Shown here: positions 1 through 7,708 of the stretch, piece after piece
Position numbering within the stretch: the first letter of the stretch is position 1
Layout of the letters: each line of letters opens with the position of its first letter
Assembly: GCF_900103505.1 (NCBI RefSeq)
Contig: NZ_FNIA01000022.1
Span: forward strand, 1 to 53,652
Direction: 5' to 3'
Length of the DNA: 53,652 bases
Source: Haloarchaeobius iranensis
GTDB lineage: Archaea > Halobacteriota > Halobacteria > Halobacteriales > Natrialbaceae
Made by a program: the position numbers and the translations under genes
The notes under the pieces: model-generated
The model's database searches: none
Seen by the model: only the letters and a program-made list of their open reading frames with translations
What the model was told of the DNA's origin: nothing

Positions 1-72
1 CTTCGCCTCGTCGTCGCTATCACCAACTACGAACGCGGAGACAATCCGGGAAGTACGATCATCACGGTGTGA
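1..72 (+). CDS. Transposase, C-terminal fragment (cut by window edge)
   Basis: Reading frame 1 is open from the first base and ends in TGA at 70-72. The peptide contains LVVAITNYERGDNPG and ends in IITV. From memory this matches the C-terminus of haloarchaeal DDE transposases whose N-terminus resembles the one at 53369. That match is recall, not a search. The inverted repeat only 5 bases past the stop supports a transposase independently. Only the tail is present, so the catalytic residues cannot be inspected. Confidence 0.65.
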   Translation, partial: LRLVVAITNYERGDNPGSTIITV

Positions 73-93
73 GAAGAGTTCTATGACACCCTC
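1..93 (+). mobile_element. Right end of an insertion sequence
   Basis: The stretch holds the last 23 codons of a transposase (1-72) followed 5 bases later by GTTCTATGACACCCTC at 78-93. That 16-mer is the exact reverse complement of GAGGGTGTCATAGAAC at 53314-53329, which lies 40 bases before the start of a transposase gene. The two 16-mers are therefore seen directly as the right and left terminal inverted repeats of one IS type. Both partial copies lie in the same orientation. The target duplication cannot be judged, because each copy is cut by the window edge. Confidence 0.8.
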
Positions 94-294
94 TTAATTT
101 TACCATTTCGGGAGCGCACTCTAGTCAGGAGGCCGGTACACTCGTTCAGTCACGGCCTACCGACGGGAGCGGAGCCAGGAAGGGCGGGCTCGTTTCGACG
201 GCTGCCGAGACCGACCCCTGCTGTCGGTCCACCGGGTGGGTACGGCGATATATCCCCAGTTGGCTGCCGATTGTTCGACAACTGTCGTAGCGTA

Positions 295-302
295 GCTTTA
301 TG
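295..302 (+). promoter_or_regulatory. TATA box for the 37-residue zinc-ribbon gene
   Basis: GCTTTATG is centred about 29 bases before the ATG at 327. This is the spacing expected of a leaderless haloarchaeal promoter. The surrounding DNA is GC-rich, so the AT core stands out. Confidence 0.45.
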
Positions 303-326
303 CCCGTCGAAGTAGACTCCTCGCCC

Positions 327-440
327 ATGCTCGAACAGGTGAAACACGGCCGCACACGGCAGTGTCCGGAGTGCGAGACAGCCACGGTGAACGTCCAGGG
401 CGTCGACGCCTGCCCACGGTGTGCCTGGGTCGACAAGTAG
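327..440 (+). CDS. Tiny zinc-ribbon protein (37 aa)
   Basis: The ORF encodes 37 residues with two CxxC knuckles, CPEC at 13-16 and CPRC at 29-32, which could bind one zinc ion. It is flanked by basic residues (KHGRTR) near the N-terminus. The ATG sits 29 bases after a TATA-like box, and the stop codon ends one base before the convergent ppk1 stop, so the gene fits the gap exactly. Haloarchaea carry many such one-domain zinc-finger proteins, and several are known to affect physiology. The specific role of this one is unknown; nucleic-acid or protein binding is only a guess. Confidence 0.7.
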   Translation: MLEQVKHGRTRQCPECETATVNVQGVDACPRCAWVDK

Positions 441-2570
441 TCAGTCGGTGCGGTCGGCCCAGTCGAGCCCCTCCGCGTCGCGGGCGGCAGCCCGGGCTCG
501 TTCCATCAGCAGTTCCTGGACGCTGACGACCGGCTCGCCGTCCTCGGGGCGGAGCTGCTCGTAGCGTCCGTCGGGGCGGAGTCGCCAGCGCTTGCGGTTG
601 TCGGAGAGGTTCGCCTCGAGAACCGTCCACAGCTCGTTCTGCAGGCGTTCGTTCTCGACGGGTGCGACGCACTCGACCCGGTTGTCGAGGTTCCGGGCCA
701 TCCAGTCGGCCGAACCGATGTAGAAGCCGGGGTCGTCGTTCTCGAAGTACCAGATGCGGGCGTGTTCGAGGAAGCGGCCGACGATGCTGTAGACGTCCAC
801 GTTCTCGCTGACGCCCTCGACCCCTGGCACGAGCCGACAGATGTCCCGCACGACGAGGTCGATGTCGACGCCGGCCTGCGAGGCCTCGTACAGCTCTCGC
901 ACCATCGCCGGGTCCTCCAGTCGGTTCATCTTGGCGACGATGCGGGCGTCACCGCCGTTCCGGGCCACGTCGGCCTCGGTCCGGACGAGCTCGGTGAACT
1001 GTTCGCGCATGTTGCCCGGCGCGATGAGCAGCTTCCGGTACTCGTCGTGCCGTGAGTGGCCGGTGAAGAAGTTGAACAGCTTCACGAGGTCCTGCCCGAT
1101 GTCGCGGTCGGCGGTGAGCAGTCCGAGGTCGACGTACGTCTTCGCCGTCTCGGAGTGGTAGTTCCCGGTGCCGACGTGTGAGTACAGTTCGACGTCGTCG
1201 CCCTCCTCGCGCACGACGAGCGTCGTCTTGGAGTGGGTCTTGTAGCCCGGCGTGCCGTAGGCGACGTGGATGCCCTCCTCCTCGAGACGTTTGACCCAGT
1301 GGAGGTTGTTCTCCTCGTCGAAGCGGGCCTTCAGCTCGACCATCACCGCGACCTGCTTGCCGTTCCGCGCCGCATCGATGAGGCTCTCGATGATGTTCGA
1401 GTCACGCGACGTGCGGTAGATAGCGGCCTTGATCGCGAGCACGTCGGGGTCGTGGGCCGCCTCGTCGATGAACCGGTGGACGGTCTTCGTGAACGAGTGG
1501 TACGGGTGGTGGACGAGCACGTCCTCCGCCTGCACCTCGTCGAAGACGCTGTGGCCCTCGGCGTCGAGGTGCGACTCGAGCAGTCGCGGGTGGGGCTTCG
1601 GCGTCCACGGCTCGAGCTTGCGGTCCGGCAGGTTCAGCTCCGTGAGCTGCATCAGGTCCCGGAAGTCGAGCGGGCCCTCGCGCACGAACGTCTCCGCCTC
1701 GCTCACGTCGAGGTGTTCCTGCAGCAGGTTCCGGACGCGTTCGGGCGTCCCGGACTCCAGTTCGAGCCGGACGACCGTCGCGAACCGGCGCTCGTGGAGC
1801 ACGTCCTCGATGGCGTCGACGAGGTCCTCGGCGACCTCCTCGTTCCGCCGGACCTCCGCGTTGCGGGTGACCCGGAACGTCGAGTGGTCGAGCACCGCCA
1901 CGTCGGGGAACAGCAGGTCGAGGTTCGCGGCGACGACCTGCTCGAGCGGGACGTACGTGTGGTCGTCGTCGACCGCGACGAGCCGGGGCCGGTTCCCCGG
2001 AATCTTCACGCGGGAGAACGTCACGTCCGCGTCGGGGTTGGACCGGGTCAGCACCGCGAGGGACAGGCTCAGGTTCGAGATGAACGGGAACGGGTGCGCC
2101 GGGTCGAACGTCAGCGGCGTCAGCGTCGGGAGCACGGAGCGCTCGAAGTAGTCCCGCAGACCGGACCGCTCCGCCGCGGTGAGCGTCTCGTAGTCGACGA
2201 TATCGACGCCCGCCTCGGCGAGCGCCGGCAGGATGTCATCGTGGTAGCAGCGGGTCTGGCGGTCGAACAACGGCCGTTCCGTCTCGACGATATCCTCGAT
2301 CTGCTCCTCGGGGGTCCGACCGTCGGGTGTCCGGTCGGTCACCTCGGCCGCGATCTGCTGTTTCAGCCCGCCGACCCGCTTCATGAAGAACTCGTCCATG
2401 TTCGAGGTGAAGATGGAGAGGAACTTCACGCGCTCCAGCAGCGGGTTCCGGTCGTCGAGCGCCTCGTGGAGCACGCGCCGCTGGAAGGCGAGCTCGCTCA
2501 GCTCGCGGTTCCGGTAGAGGTCGGGGTCGTCCAGCTCCACGTGCGGCGTAGCCGGGTGCTCGTCCGACAT
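441..2570 (-). CDS. ppk1: Polyphosphate kinase 1
   Basis: The 709-residue protein matches PPK1 over its full length. PPK1 reversibly transfers the terminal phosphate of ATP to inorganic polyphosphate. Visible landmarks are the N-terminal LSELAFQRRVL and FLSIFTSNMDEFFMKRV segments, the catalytic KTHSK motif with the predicted autophosphorylated His at residue 446, the GTGNYH segment after it, the second conserved His in FLEHARIW, and the C-terminal YIGSADWMARNLDNRVE block. It lies one base downstream of the phosphatase gene (TAG-G-ATG), so the two are almost certainly one transcription unit. Its start overlaps nothing else. Function is secure; the direction favoured in the cell is not shown by the sequence. 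Confidence 0.95.
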   Translation of the reverse strand: MSDEHPATPHVELDDPDLYRNRELSELAFQRRVLHEALDDRNPLLERVKFLSIFTSNMDEFFMKRVGGLKQQIAAEVTDRTPDGRTPEEQIEDIVETERPLFDRQTRCYHDDILPALAEAGVDIVDYETLTAAERSGLRDYFERSVLPTLTPLTFDPAHPFPFISNLSLSLAVLTRSNPDADVTFSRVKIPGNRPRLVAVDDDHTYVPLEQVVAANLDLLFPDVAVLDHSTFRVTRNAEVRRNEEVAEDLVDAIEDVLHERRFATVVRLELESGTPERVRNLLQEHLDVSEAETFVREGPLDFRDLMQLTELNLPDRKLEPWTPKPHPRLLESHLDAEGHSVFDEVQAEDVLVHHPYHSFTKTVHRFIDEAAHDPDVLAIKAAIYRTSRDSNIIESLIDAARNGKQVAVMVELKARFDEENNLHWVKRLEEEGIHVAYGTPGYKTHSKTTLVVREEGDDVELYSHVGTGNYHSETAKTYVDLGLLTADRDIGQDLVKLFNFFTGHSRHDEYRKLLIAPGNMREQFTELVRTEADVARNGGDARIVAKMNRLEDPAMVRELYEASQAGVDIDLVVRDICRLVPGVEGVSENVDVYSIVGRFLEHARIWYFENDDPGFYIGSADWMARNLDNRVECVAPVENERLQNELWTVLEANLSDNRKRWRLRPDGRYEQLRPEDGEPVVSVQELLMERARAAARDAEGLDWADRTD

Positions 2571-2571
2571 C

Positions 2572-3279
2572 CTAGGCGGTCCGGGTCCGGTTCGGGGTCA
2601 CGATCTTCGACGCGTTGCGGTCACGGCCGGACCGGGTGAGCGGGACGGCGACGAACTCGTCGCCCGCGACGTCGTAGGCGGTCAGCTCGCCGCCGTAGAC
2701 GCAGCCGGTGTCGAGGCCGACGGCGTACTCCCGGTAGACGGGCGATTCGAGGACGGTGTGCCCGAAGAACACCCGTGGGCCCTCGTCGCGCTCCTCGAAC
2801 CAGAACGGGCCGTCGTAGCCGTCGGCCGGGTCGAGCGCCCGCATGTTCTGGACGTCGTCGACGCTGTGGTCGGCGAGGCGCTTCCGATGGTCGACGCCGC
2901 CGTGGACGACGAGGTGGTCGTCCCACGAGATGGCGACGGGCATCGACCGGACGTACTCCAGGTCGACCGGGCCGAGCCCGGGAAGCTCGGCGTCGCCGCG
3001 CAGGAGCTTCTCCTCGTTGTTGCCCCGCACCGAGAGCATGTTGGGGGCGTCCCGGACTCGCCGGAGCACGCCGCGACTGTTCGGGCCTTTCCTGACGAGG
3101 TCGCCGACGAAGACCACGAGGTCGTCCGCGGACGGGCCGAGCGTCGCGATGAGCCTGTCGAGCGCCGACAGACAGCCGTGGACGTCGCCCACGACGTAGA
3201 TGTCGTTCCAGTCGTCGCGGTCGACCGTGCGGTGCCACGCCGCCTCCGTCTCGGGGAACGCGGGAGCCGGTGTTCGCAT
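2572..3279 (-). CDS. PPP-family metallophosphoesterase
   Basis: The 235-residue protein has the signature blocks of PPP-type phosphatases: GDVHGC, GDLVRKGPNS, RGNNE and, further on, a VHGGV histidine. These build a two-metal active site used by protein Ser/Thr phosphatases and by ApaH/PrpE diadenosine-tetraphosphate hydrolases. RGNNE replaces the usual GNHE, so one canonical His is Asn. It is the first gene of a two-gene unit with ppk1 (one-base gap), which suggests a role tied to polyphosphate or phosphate signalling. The substrate (phosphoprotein, nucleotide or polyphosphate) cannot be told from sequence alone. Confidence 0.85.
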   Translation of the reverse strand: MRTPAPAFPETEAAWHRTVDRDDWNDIYVVGDVHGCLSALDRLIATLGPSADDLVVFVGDLVRKGPNSRGVLRRVRDAPNMLSVRGNNEEKLLRGDAELPGLGPVDLEYVRSMPVAISWDDHLVVHGGVDHRKRLADHSVDDVQNMRALDPADGYDGPFWFEERDEGPRVFFGHTVLESPVYREYAVGLDTGCVYGGELTAYDVAGDEFVAVPLTRSGRDRNASKIVTPNRTRTA

Positions 3280-3323
3280 TGGGTGTGGAAGGACCGAGAA
3301 GCGGGTAAAGGGTTGCTAAGAGC

Positions 3324-3333
3324 GCTATATAGC
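3324..3333. promoter_or_regulatory. Palindromic TATA element between divergent genes
   Basis: GCTATATAGC is a perfect 10-base palindrome in the 125-base gap between the phosphatase-ppk1 unit (minus strand, start 3279) and map (plus strand, start 3405). It lies about 50 bases from the phosphatase start and about 77 from map. It is best placed to serve the phosphatase-ppk1 transcript with a short leader. Confidence 0.4.
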
Positions 3334-3404
3334 CGACGGGTGAGATTTCCTGTCACGGGAGCCGGATGCGCAACCTCTTTTTCCGGCCTGCGCGAAGAGC
3401 GTGT

Positions 3405-4307
3405 ATGAGCGAGCCCGAGGTCGATCTTGACGCCGAGAAGTACGAGAAGCACCGCGAGGCCGGCCGAATCCTCGCGCAGGTCCGCGACGAGGCAGCCGAA
3501 CGGCTGGAGGTCGGGATGGGCTACCTGGAGATCTCGGAGTGGGCCGAGGACCGCATCCGCGAACTCGGCGGCACGCCCGCGTTCCCGGTCAACGTGAGCG
3601 TGGACGAGGAGGCCGCCCACGGCGCGGCGGGTCCGGGCGACGAGCGCACGGTCGGCGAGGAGATGGTGAAACTCGACATCGGCGTCCACATCGACGGCTG
3701 GCTCGCGGACACGGCGGTCACGGTGGACTTCAGCGGGAACCCGGAGCTCGTCGAGGCCGCCGAGGAGGCGCTCGATGCGGCACTCGAGACCGTCGAGCCT
3801 GGTGTCGAGACCGGTACCATCGGTGCGGCTATCGAGGAGGTCATCGACGGCTACGGCTACAACCCGGTCGTGAACCTCACCGGCCACGGGCTGGGCCACT
3901 GGGAACAGCACGTCAGCCCGAACATCCCGAACCGCGCGGTCAAACAGGGGACGACGCTCGAGGTCGGCGACGTGGTCGCCATCGAGCCCTTCGCGACCGA
4001 CGGCTCCGGGAAGGTGTCGGAGGGCCAGCAGGAGGAGATATACTCGCTGGAGCGCGAGGCGTCCGTCCGCGACCGGAACGCCCGCAAGGCGCTCGAGCAG
4101 ATCACCGAGGAGTTCCAGACGCTGCCGTTCGCGACGCGGTGGCTCGACGTCTCGCGACCGAACATGGCACTCCGGCGGCTCAAGTCACAGAACATCGTCC
4201 ACGGCTACCCGGTGCTCAAGGAGGACGACGGCAAGCTGGTCAGTCAGAAGGAACACACGATAATCGTCACCGAGGATGGCTGTGAAGTGACGACGGCGTC
4301 ACAGTAA
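3405..4307 (+). CDS. map: Methionine aminopeptidase, type II
   Basis: The 300-residue protein removes N-terminal Met from nascent proteins. The five predicted metal ligands are visible: D91 and D102 in KLDIGVHIDGWLADTAV, H161 in the GHGLG motif, E194 in VAIEPF and E283 in EHT. H72 in AAHGAAGP is the usual substrate-binding His. An insertion between the His and Glu ligands, with EREASVRDRNARKALE, identifies the type II (archaeal/eukaryotic) class. The ATG at 3405 was preferred over an in-frame upstream ATG at 3366, because the intervening MRNLFFRP segment is atypical and family members begin near the YEKHREAG helix. Confidence 0.95.
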   Translation: MSEPEVDLDAEKYEKHREAGRILAQVRDEAAERLEVGMGYLEISEWAEDRIRELGGTPAFPVNVSVDEEAAHGAAGPGDERTVGEEMVKLDIGVHIDGWLADTAVTVDFSGNPELVEAAEEALDAALETVEPGVETGTIGAAIEEVIDGYGYNPVVNLTGHGLGHWEQHVSPNIPNRAVKQGTTLEVGDVVAIEPFATDGSGKVSEGQQEEIYSLEREASVRDRNARKALEQITEEFQTLPFATRWLDVSRPNMALRRLKSQNIVHGYPVLKEDDGKLVSQKEHTIIVTEDGCEVTTASQ

Positions 4308-4346
4308 CGGCGTCGTCGGGGGGAGTTGTCCGCGGCCGTGTCACCG

Positions 4347-4547
4347 TCAGGCGTTGTTCATCCGCATGCTCTCGCGGGACCCACACTGCTGGCATTCGGT
4401 CACGCGGTAGGGTTCCCGGGAGAACTGGGAGTTCTCTTTCTTCGTGCTCTCCGTGACGAGCTGGACGGACACCTGGTGGATGGTGTCCGTTCCGCAGCTG
4501 TCACAGTGTTCGGTCCGCCCGTCGATCGAGTTGTCAGTCGTTGCCAT
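4347..4547 (-). CDS. Small zinc beta-ribbon protein (DUF7835-like)
   Basis: The 66-residue protein has two zinc knuckles, CDSCG and CQQCG, separated by about 34 residues containing VSVQLVTEST and a REPYR segment. I recall this pattern as the haloarchaeal DUF7835 putative zinc beta-ribbon family, but could not search. A strong TATA box (TTTATAC on the minus strand, 4573-4581) lies 26-34 bases before the ATG, so the message is probably leaderless. It stands alone between map and the HIT gene. The molecular role is unknown. Confidence 0.8.
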   Translation of the reverse strand: MATTDNSIDGRTEHCDSCGTDTIHQVSVQLVTESTKKENSQFSREPYRVTECQQCGSRESMRMNNA

Positions 4548-4572
4548 CTACTTCGGTAGAGAAGCGGGAAGG

Positions 4573-4581
4573 GTATAAAAA
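4573..4581 (-). promoter_or_regulatory. TATA box for the DUF7835-like gene
   Basis: GTATAAAAA on the plus strand reads as TTTTTATAC on the minus strand. It is centred about 30 bases upstream of the ATG at 4547, the classic leaderless spacing. Confidence 0.55.
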
Positions 4582-4697
4582 GAGCCGACCGTTCAGGGGC
4601 AAAAACTAACCAAAACTGATGTCTATTAGTTTCTGAGTAAGGAGACACTAATTCTGGCGTAACCAGTCGTTTACCGGCTGAACTGCCAGTGCTTGTA

Positions 4698-4735
4698 GCC
4701 CCGCAACCGGGTCTTGAACCCGGTATTGCAGGCCT
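4698..4735. other. Strong hairpin resembling a tRNA T-arm (minus strand)
   Basis: GCAACCGGGT at 4703-4712 pairs with ACCCGG at 4718-4723 and, after a two-base bulge, TTGC at 4726-4729, giving a 10-bp stem with a 5-base loop. Read on the minus strand the core is CCGGGTTCAAGACCCGG, with the 5-bp stem and 7-base loop of a T-arm. No matching acceptor, D-arm or anticodon arm was found on either side. It may be a tRNA-derived remnant, a mobile-element end or a structured leader. The region 4548-4804 has no convincing gene. Confidence 0.45.
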
Positions 4736-4804
4736 TTCATGACAGCTCGGCAGAGAGGAACCGGAGGTCGTGGGATTCAAACCGTCGCCGGCCCGACTCG
4801 GACC

Positions 4805-5347
4805 ATGGACCAGGTGTTCGCGCCGTGGCGCATCGACTGGGTGGAACGCGACGGGAACGACGACATCGACGGCTGTGTCTTCTGCGAGCTGCCCGAGCGG
4901 GATGCCGACCGCGAGTCCCGCATCGTCGCCCGGAACGCGGGCGCGTTCGTCATCCTGAACAACTACCCGTACAACCCGGGTCACGCGATGGTGATCCCCG
5001 ACAGCCACACCGGGGATTTCCGCGACCTCGACGACGAGACGCTGCTGGCACACGCGCACCTGAAACAGCGGACGTTCGACGCGCTCGACGACGCGATGGG
5101 GCCGGACGCCTACAACACCGGGCTGAACCTCGGGTGCGGGGCGGCCGGCGGTTCCATCGACGACCACCTCCACACGCACGTCGTCCCACGCTGGGAGGGG
5201 GACACGAACTTCATGCCCGTCGTCAGCGACACGACGGTCATCGTCGAGGCGGTTTCGGAGACGTACGAGCGGCTGCACGAGGCGTTCGCCGCACAGGACG
5301 GTGCGCTCGTCGAGGGGGACGACACGGCGGTGCGGTTCGACGATTAG
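4805..5347 (+). CDS. HIT-family nucleotide hydrolase/transferase
   Basis: The 180-residue protein carries the histidine-triad motif HLHTHVV at 121-127, in which the middle His is the nucleophile attacking an alpha-phosphate. The upstream NNYPYNPGHAMVIP segment and the N-terminal CVFC pair (24-27), a likely zinc site with a downstream His, are typical of FHIT/HinT-like archaeal enzymes. Likely substrates are AMP-lysine/AMP-NH2 or dinucleoside polyphosphates. The ATG at 4805 was chosen over upstream in-frame starts because APWRIDWV begins the family fold. The stop overlaps the convergent neighbour's stop by a few bases. Confidence 0.88.
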   Translation: MDQVFAPWRIDWVERDGNDDIDGCVFCELPERDADRESRIVARNAGAFVILNNYPYNPGHAMVIPDSHTGDFRDLDDETLLAHAHLKQRTFDALDDAMGPDAYNTGLNLGCGAAGGSIDDHLHTHVVPRWEGDTNFMPVVSDTTVIVEAVSETYERLHEAFAAQDGALVEGDDTAVRFDD

Positions 5348-5697
5348 AGCGTACTTCGCGCGCCGAGAGCACCAGTGAAGAACAGAATCACCCCGACGCC
5401 CGTGTAGAGGGCCGCGAAGAGGACTGCACTGCTCCGTGACCGGATATGGACCGTCGAGCCGTACGTACTGGTGAACGTGTCTCCCACCATCGCCCCGAGC
5501 TCGCGGAGCGTGGCGACTCCGCCACAGAGCAGGCTCGTCCCGCACAGCGTGACGGCGGTGAGGAGGATTACCGTGTGCTCGGACGACCGGATGGCCAGGA
5601 ACGACACCAGGAACGTGCCCATTGTCGCGACGGCCAGCACTGTCGACGCCTTGTCCAGCACCGTCGTGACCGAGACCGAACTCTCGTTCGTACCCAT
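5344..5697 (-). CDS. Small membrane protein, three predicted TM segments
   Basis: The 117-residue protein has three hydrophobic stretches: LAVATMGTFLVSFLAI, VILLTAVTLCGTSLLCGGVA and LFAALYTGVGVILFFTGAL. These follow a short polar N-terminus (MGTNESSVSVTT). The ATG at 5697 was chosen because the longer frame upstream overlaps the divergent CDF gene and reads as low-complexity Arg/Thr. An AT-rich stretch near 5724-5733 is at leaderless promoter distance. No family was recognised. It converges with the HIT gene, with overlapping stop codons. Confidence 0.65.
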   Translation of the reverse strand: MGTNESSVSVTTVLDKASTVLAVATMGTFLVSFLAIRSSEHTVILLTAVTLCGTSLLCGGVATLRELGAMVGDTFTSTYGSTVHIRSRSSAVLFAALYTGVGVILFFTGALGARSTL

Positions 5698-5809
5698 GCG
5701 ACGACCTGCTCCGGCCATAAGTAGTTTTTTACCGATATTTATGTGGTGGTCGTACCGGTGCGGGAGCGTCCCGACACGCCCATTGTCCCCCGGGTCGAAA
5801 CCGCGACCG

Positions 5810-6724
5810 ATGGACGACCGTCGTCGGACTGTCCGCCGGGTCGGGGCCGTGATCCTGCTCGCCAACGTCGCGCTGGCGCTGGCGAAGGGCGCGGTGTACG
5901 TCGAGAGCGGGAGCCTCGCGGTCGGCTCGGAGGCGGTCAACAGCCTCTCGGACTCCGTCTACAGCCTCGTCGTGCTGGTCGGGCTCTACCTGACGACCCA
6001 GCCGCCGGACTTCGAGCACCCCCACGGTCACGAGCGCATCGAGCCGTTCGTCTCGCTGTTCGTCGCCGCCGGCATCTTCGCGGCCGGTGTCATCGTGTTC
6101 TGGCAGTCGAGCACCACGCTGCTGTCCGGCGATATCGCCGTCAACTCGACGCCCGCGGGCATCGGCGTCCTCGCCGGCTCGGCGGTGATCAAGCTCGGAC
6201 TCTATCGGTACTGTCTCACGCGTGGCGCGGACGCGAGCTCCCCCGCACTCGTCGCGACGGCTCTCGACAACCGCAACGACGTGCTCACCGCCGTCGCCGC
6301 GCTCGTCGGCGTCCTCGGCGCGGCGGCGGGCTACCCCGTGCTCGACCCGCTGGCCGCCGCCCTCGTCGCGCTCGGCATCCTCTGGACGGGCGTCGAGATC
6401 GTCCGTGACAACGTCAACTACCTCGTCGGCGGCGCGCCGCCCGACGACCTGCGCGCGGAGATCGTCGAGCGCGCCACCGCCCACCCCGAGGTCGAGGGCG
6501 TCCACGACGTCGTCGCCCACTACGTCGGCCCCGAGATCGACGTGAGCCTCCACATCGAGGTCGAGGGCGACCACACGCTGTTCGAGGCGCACGACATCGA
6601 GAGCGACGTGGTCCAGGCCATCCGGGAGCTCCCGGAGGTCGACGACGTGTTCGTCCACATCGACCCGAAGGAGCTCGGCGAGTGGAAGGACGACGAGGAG
6701 GCCGAACGGCTGGTCGGCGAGTGA
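5810..6724 (+). CDS. Cation diffusion facilitator, possibly Mn(II) exporter
   Basis: The 304-residue protein is a CDF transporter, a proton-coupled exporter of divalent metals. It shows TM1 GAVILLANVALALAKG, then NSLSD in TM2, the HPHGHERIEPF loop, DNRND in TM5, and a C-terminal ferredoxin-like cytoplasmic domain (VEGVHDVVAHYVG through DVFVHIDP). The predicted transport site is N-x3-D in TM2 and D-x3-D in TM5, without the His of zinc transporters. That N-D/D-D arrangement is the one described for the manganese exporter MntE. The ATG at 5810 starts the canonical fold. Manganese is an inference from these residues. Confidence 0.88.
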   Translation: MDDRRRTVRRVGAVILLANVALALAKGAVYVESGSLAVGSEAVNSLSDSVYSLVVLVGLYLTTQPPDFEHPHGHERIEPFVSLFVAAGIFAAGVIVFWQSSTTLLSGDIAVNSTPAGIGVLAGSAVIKLGLYRYCLTRGADASSPALVATALDNRNDVLTAVAALVGVLGAAAGYPVLDPLAAALVALGILWTGVEIVRDNVNYLVGGAPPDDLRAEIVERATAHPEVEGVHDVVAHYVGPEIDVSLHIEVEGDHTLFEAHDIESDVVQAIRELPEVDDVFVHIDPKELGEWKDDEEAERLVGE

Positions 6725-6917
6725 GTCGGACGGATGGGAATCTTGCGTTCCTCCGGGCGGCAGATTTTACCGCGGTCGAGCCGCACTATATTCACAGGTT
6801 GTACCTCCGGGTTTCGGGCGGTCGTTCGCCCCGTTGTCCGCCGTCCTTGAGGGTGTTCTAGGCATAAGTGGCTGTTTGTACGGAACCACTAAGTCGTGCG
6901 AACCGTTGTCATGGGTG

Positions 6918-7376
6918 ATGATAGAGATCCCAGTCCACGGCGCACTGACCGAGGACGCGGCGGTCGTCCGGCCGGACTGCTCGCTTCCGGCGGCGGCCGA
7001 GTACCTCCGCGACCCCGACGTCCCGGCGCTGGTCGTCCGCGACGAGCAGGACGGTGTGGCGGGGGTCGTCACCGAATCGGACGTCGTCGCCGCCGTCGCC
7101 GAGGAGGGCTTCACCCGCCCCGTGGGCGAGGTCATGTCCACCCCTGTCGTCACGGTCGGGCCGACGATGTCGGTCGGACTGGCCGCCGACCGGATGCGCA
7201 AGGCCGGCATCGCCGTCCTCCCCATCGTCGACGACGGGGAGTACCACGGCGTCGTCACCCGCGGGACGCTCGCCCCGTACGTCACCCGGTCGCGCCTCGA
7301 CAGCACGTGGGACGCCGAACCGCTCCGGCTCGACCGGGTGTCGGAGGCCGACGCCGAGGCGACGGACCCCGCGTAG
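6918..7376 (+). CDS. CBS-domain-pair protein
   Basis: The 152-residue protein is a single Bateman module of two CBS repeats: PALVVRDEQDGVAGVVTESD, then VGEVMSTPVVTVGP and GIAVLPIVDDGEYHGVVT. Such modules bind adenosyl nucleotides and regulate partners. The ATG at 6918 is preferred: an AT-rich ACTAAG lies about 28 bases upstream, and the upstream in-frame extension has no CBS similarity. No enzyme or channel gene shares its transcript, so the partner is unknown. It precedes a broken gene at 7441. Confidence 0.85.
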   Translation: MIEIPVHGALTEDAAVVRPDCSLPAAAEYLRDPDVPALVVRDEQDGVAGVVTESDVVAAVAEEGFTRPVGEVMSTPVVTVGPTMSVGLAADRMRKAGIAVLPIVDDGEYHGVVTRGTLAPYVTRSRLDSTWDAEPLRLDRVSEADAEATDPA

Positions 7377-7440
7377 CGCCGTGTCGTCGCCAGCGTTCTC
7401 GCGGGCGAACAGTTAGACCCCCGCCCGTCCTCCCTCGCGT

Positions 7441-7600
7441 ATGGCCGACCAGCTCTCGCTCGACGCGCGGACGCTCGTCGGGATCGCCAACGACGAATCG
7501 TGCGACGGCGGTGCCGTCACCCGGTTCCACTTCGAACAGGACGGCGACCGGACACTCCGTCGGTGAGGTGACGCTGCTCGACGAGGGCAGCGGCTCTGGC
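7441..7600 (+). pseudogene. Internal-deletion remnant of a small beta-barrel (NAGS-misnamed) family gene
   Basis: The ATG at 7441 opens a frame reading MADQLSLDARTLVGIANDES and on to FEQDGD, then a stop at 7564-7566. From 7544 another frame reads ATGHSVGEVTLLDEG. Both pieces resemble the start and the later half of a roughly 110-residue family often labelled n-acetylglutamate synthase, in which a middle segment separates them. The simplest reading is an internal deletion that joined the two parts out of frame, followed by decay after about 7595. The family link is from memory, not a search. Confidence 0.5.
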
Positions 7601-7708
7601 GTGCCTGGCGGAGGTCAGCTACCCGTCAGACCGGCACGTACGGCATCAAGAGGGCCTCGACCACGAGCGCGGCTCCACGGACCGCCGTCGCGGCCGGCTG
7701 TCGAGTCC

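Noticed and set aside
1233-2639. 468-codon plus-strand frame over ppk1
   Set aside because: It is antisense to a secure polyphosphate kinase gene and has a low-complexity Val/Arg/Glu composition.
4698-4800. A complete tRNA gene around the hairpin
   Set aside because: Only a T-arm-like piece is present. No acceptor partner, D-arm or anticodon arm could be placed on either strand.
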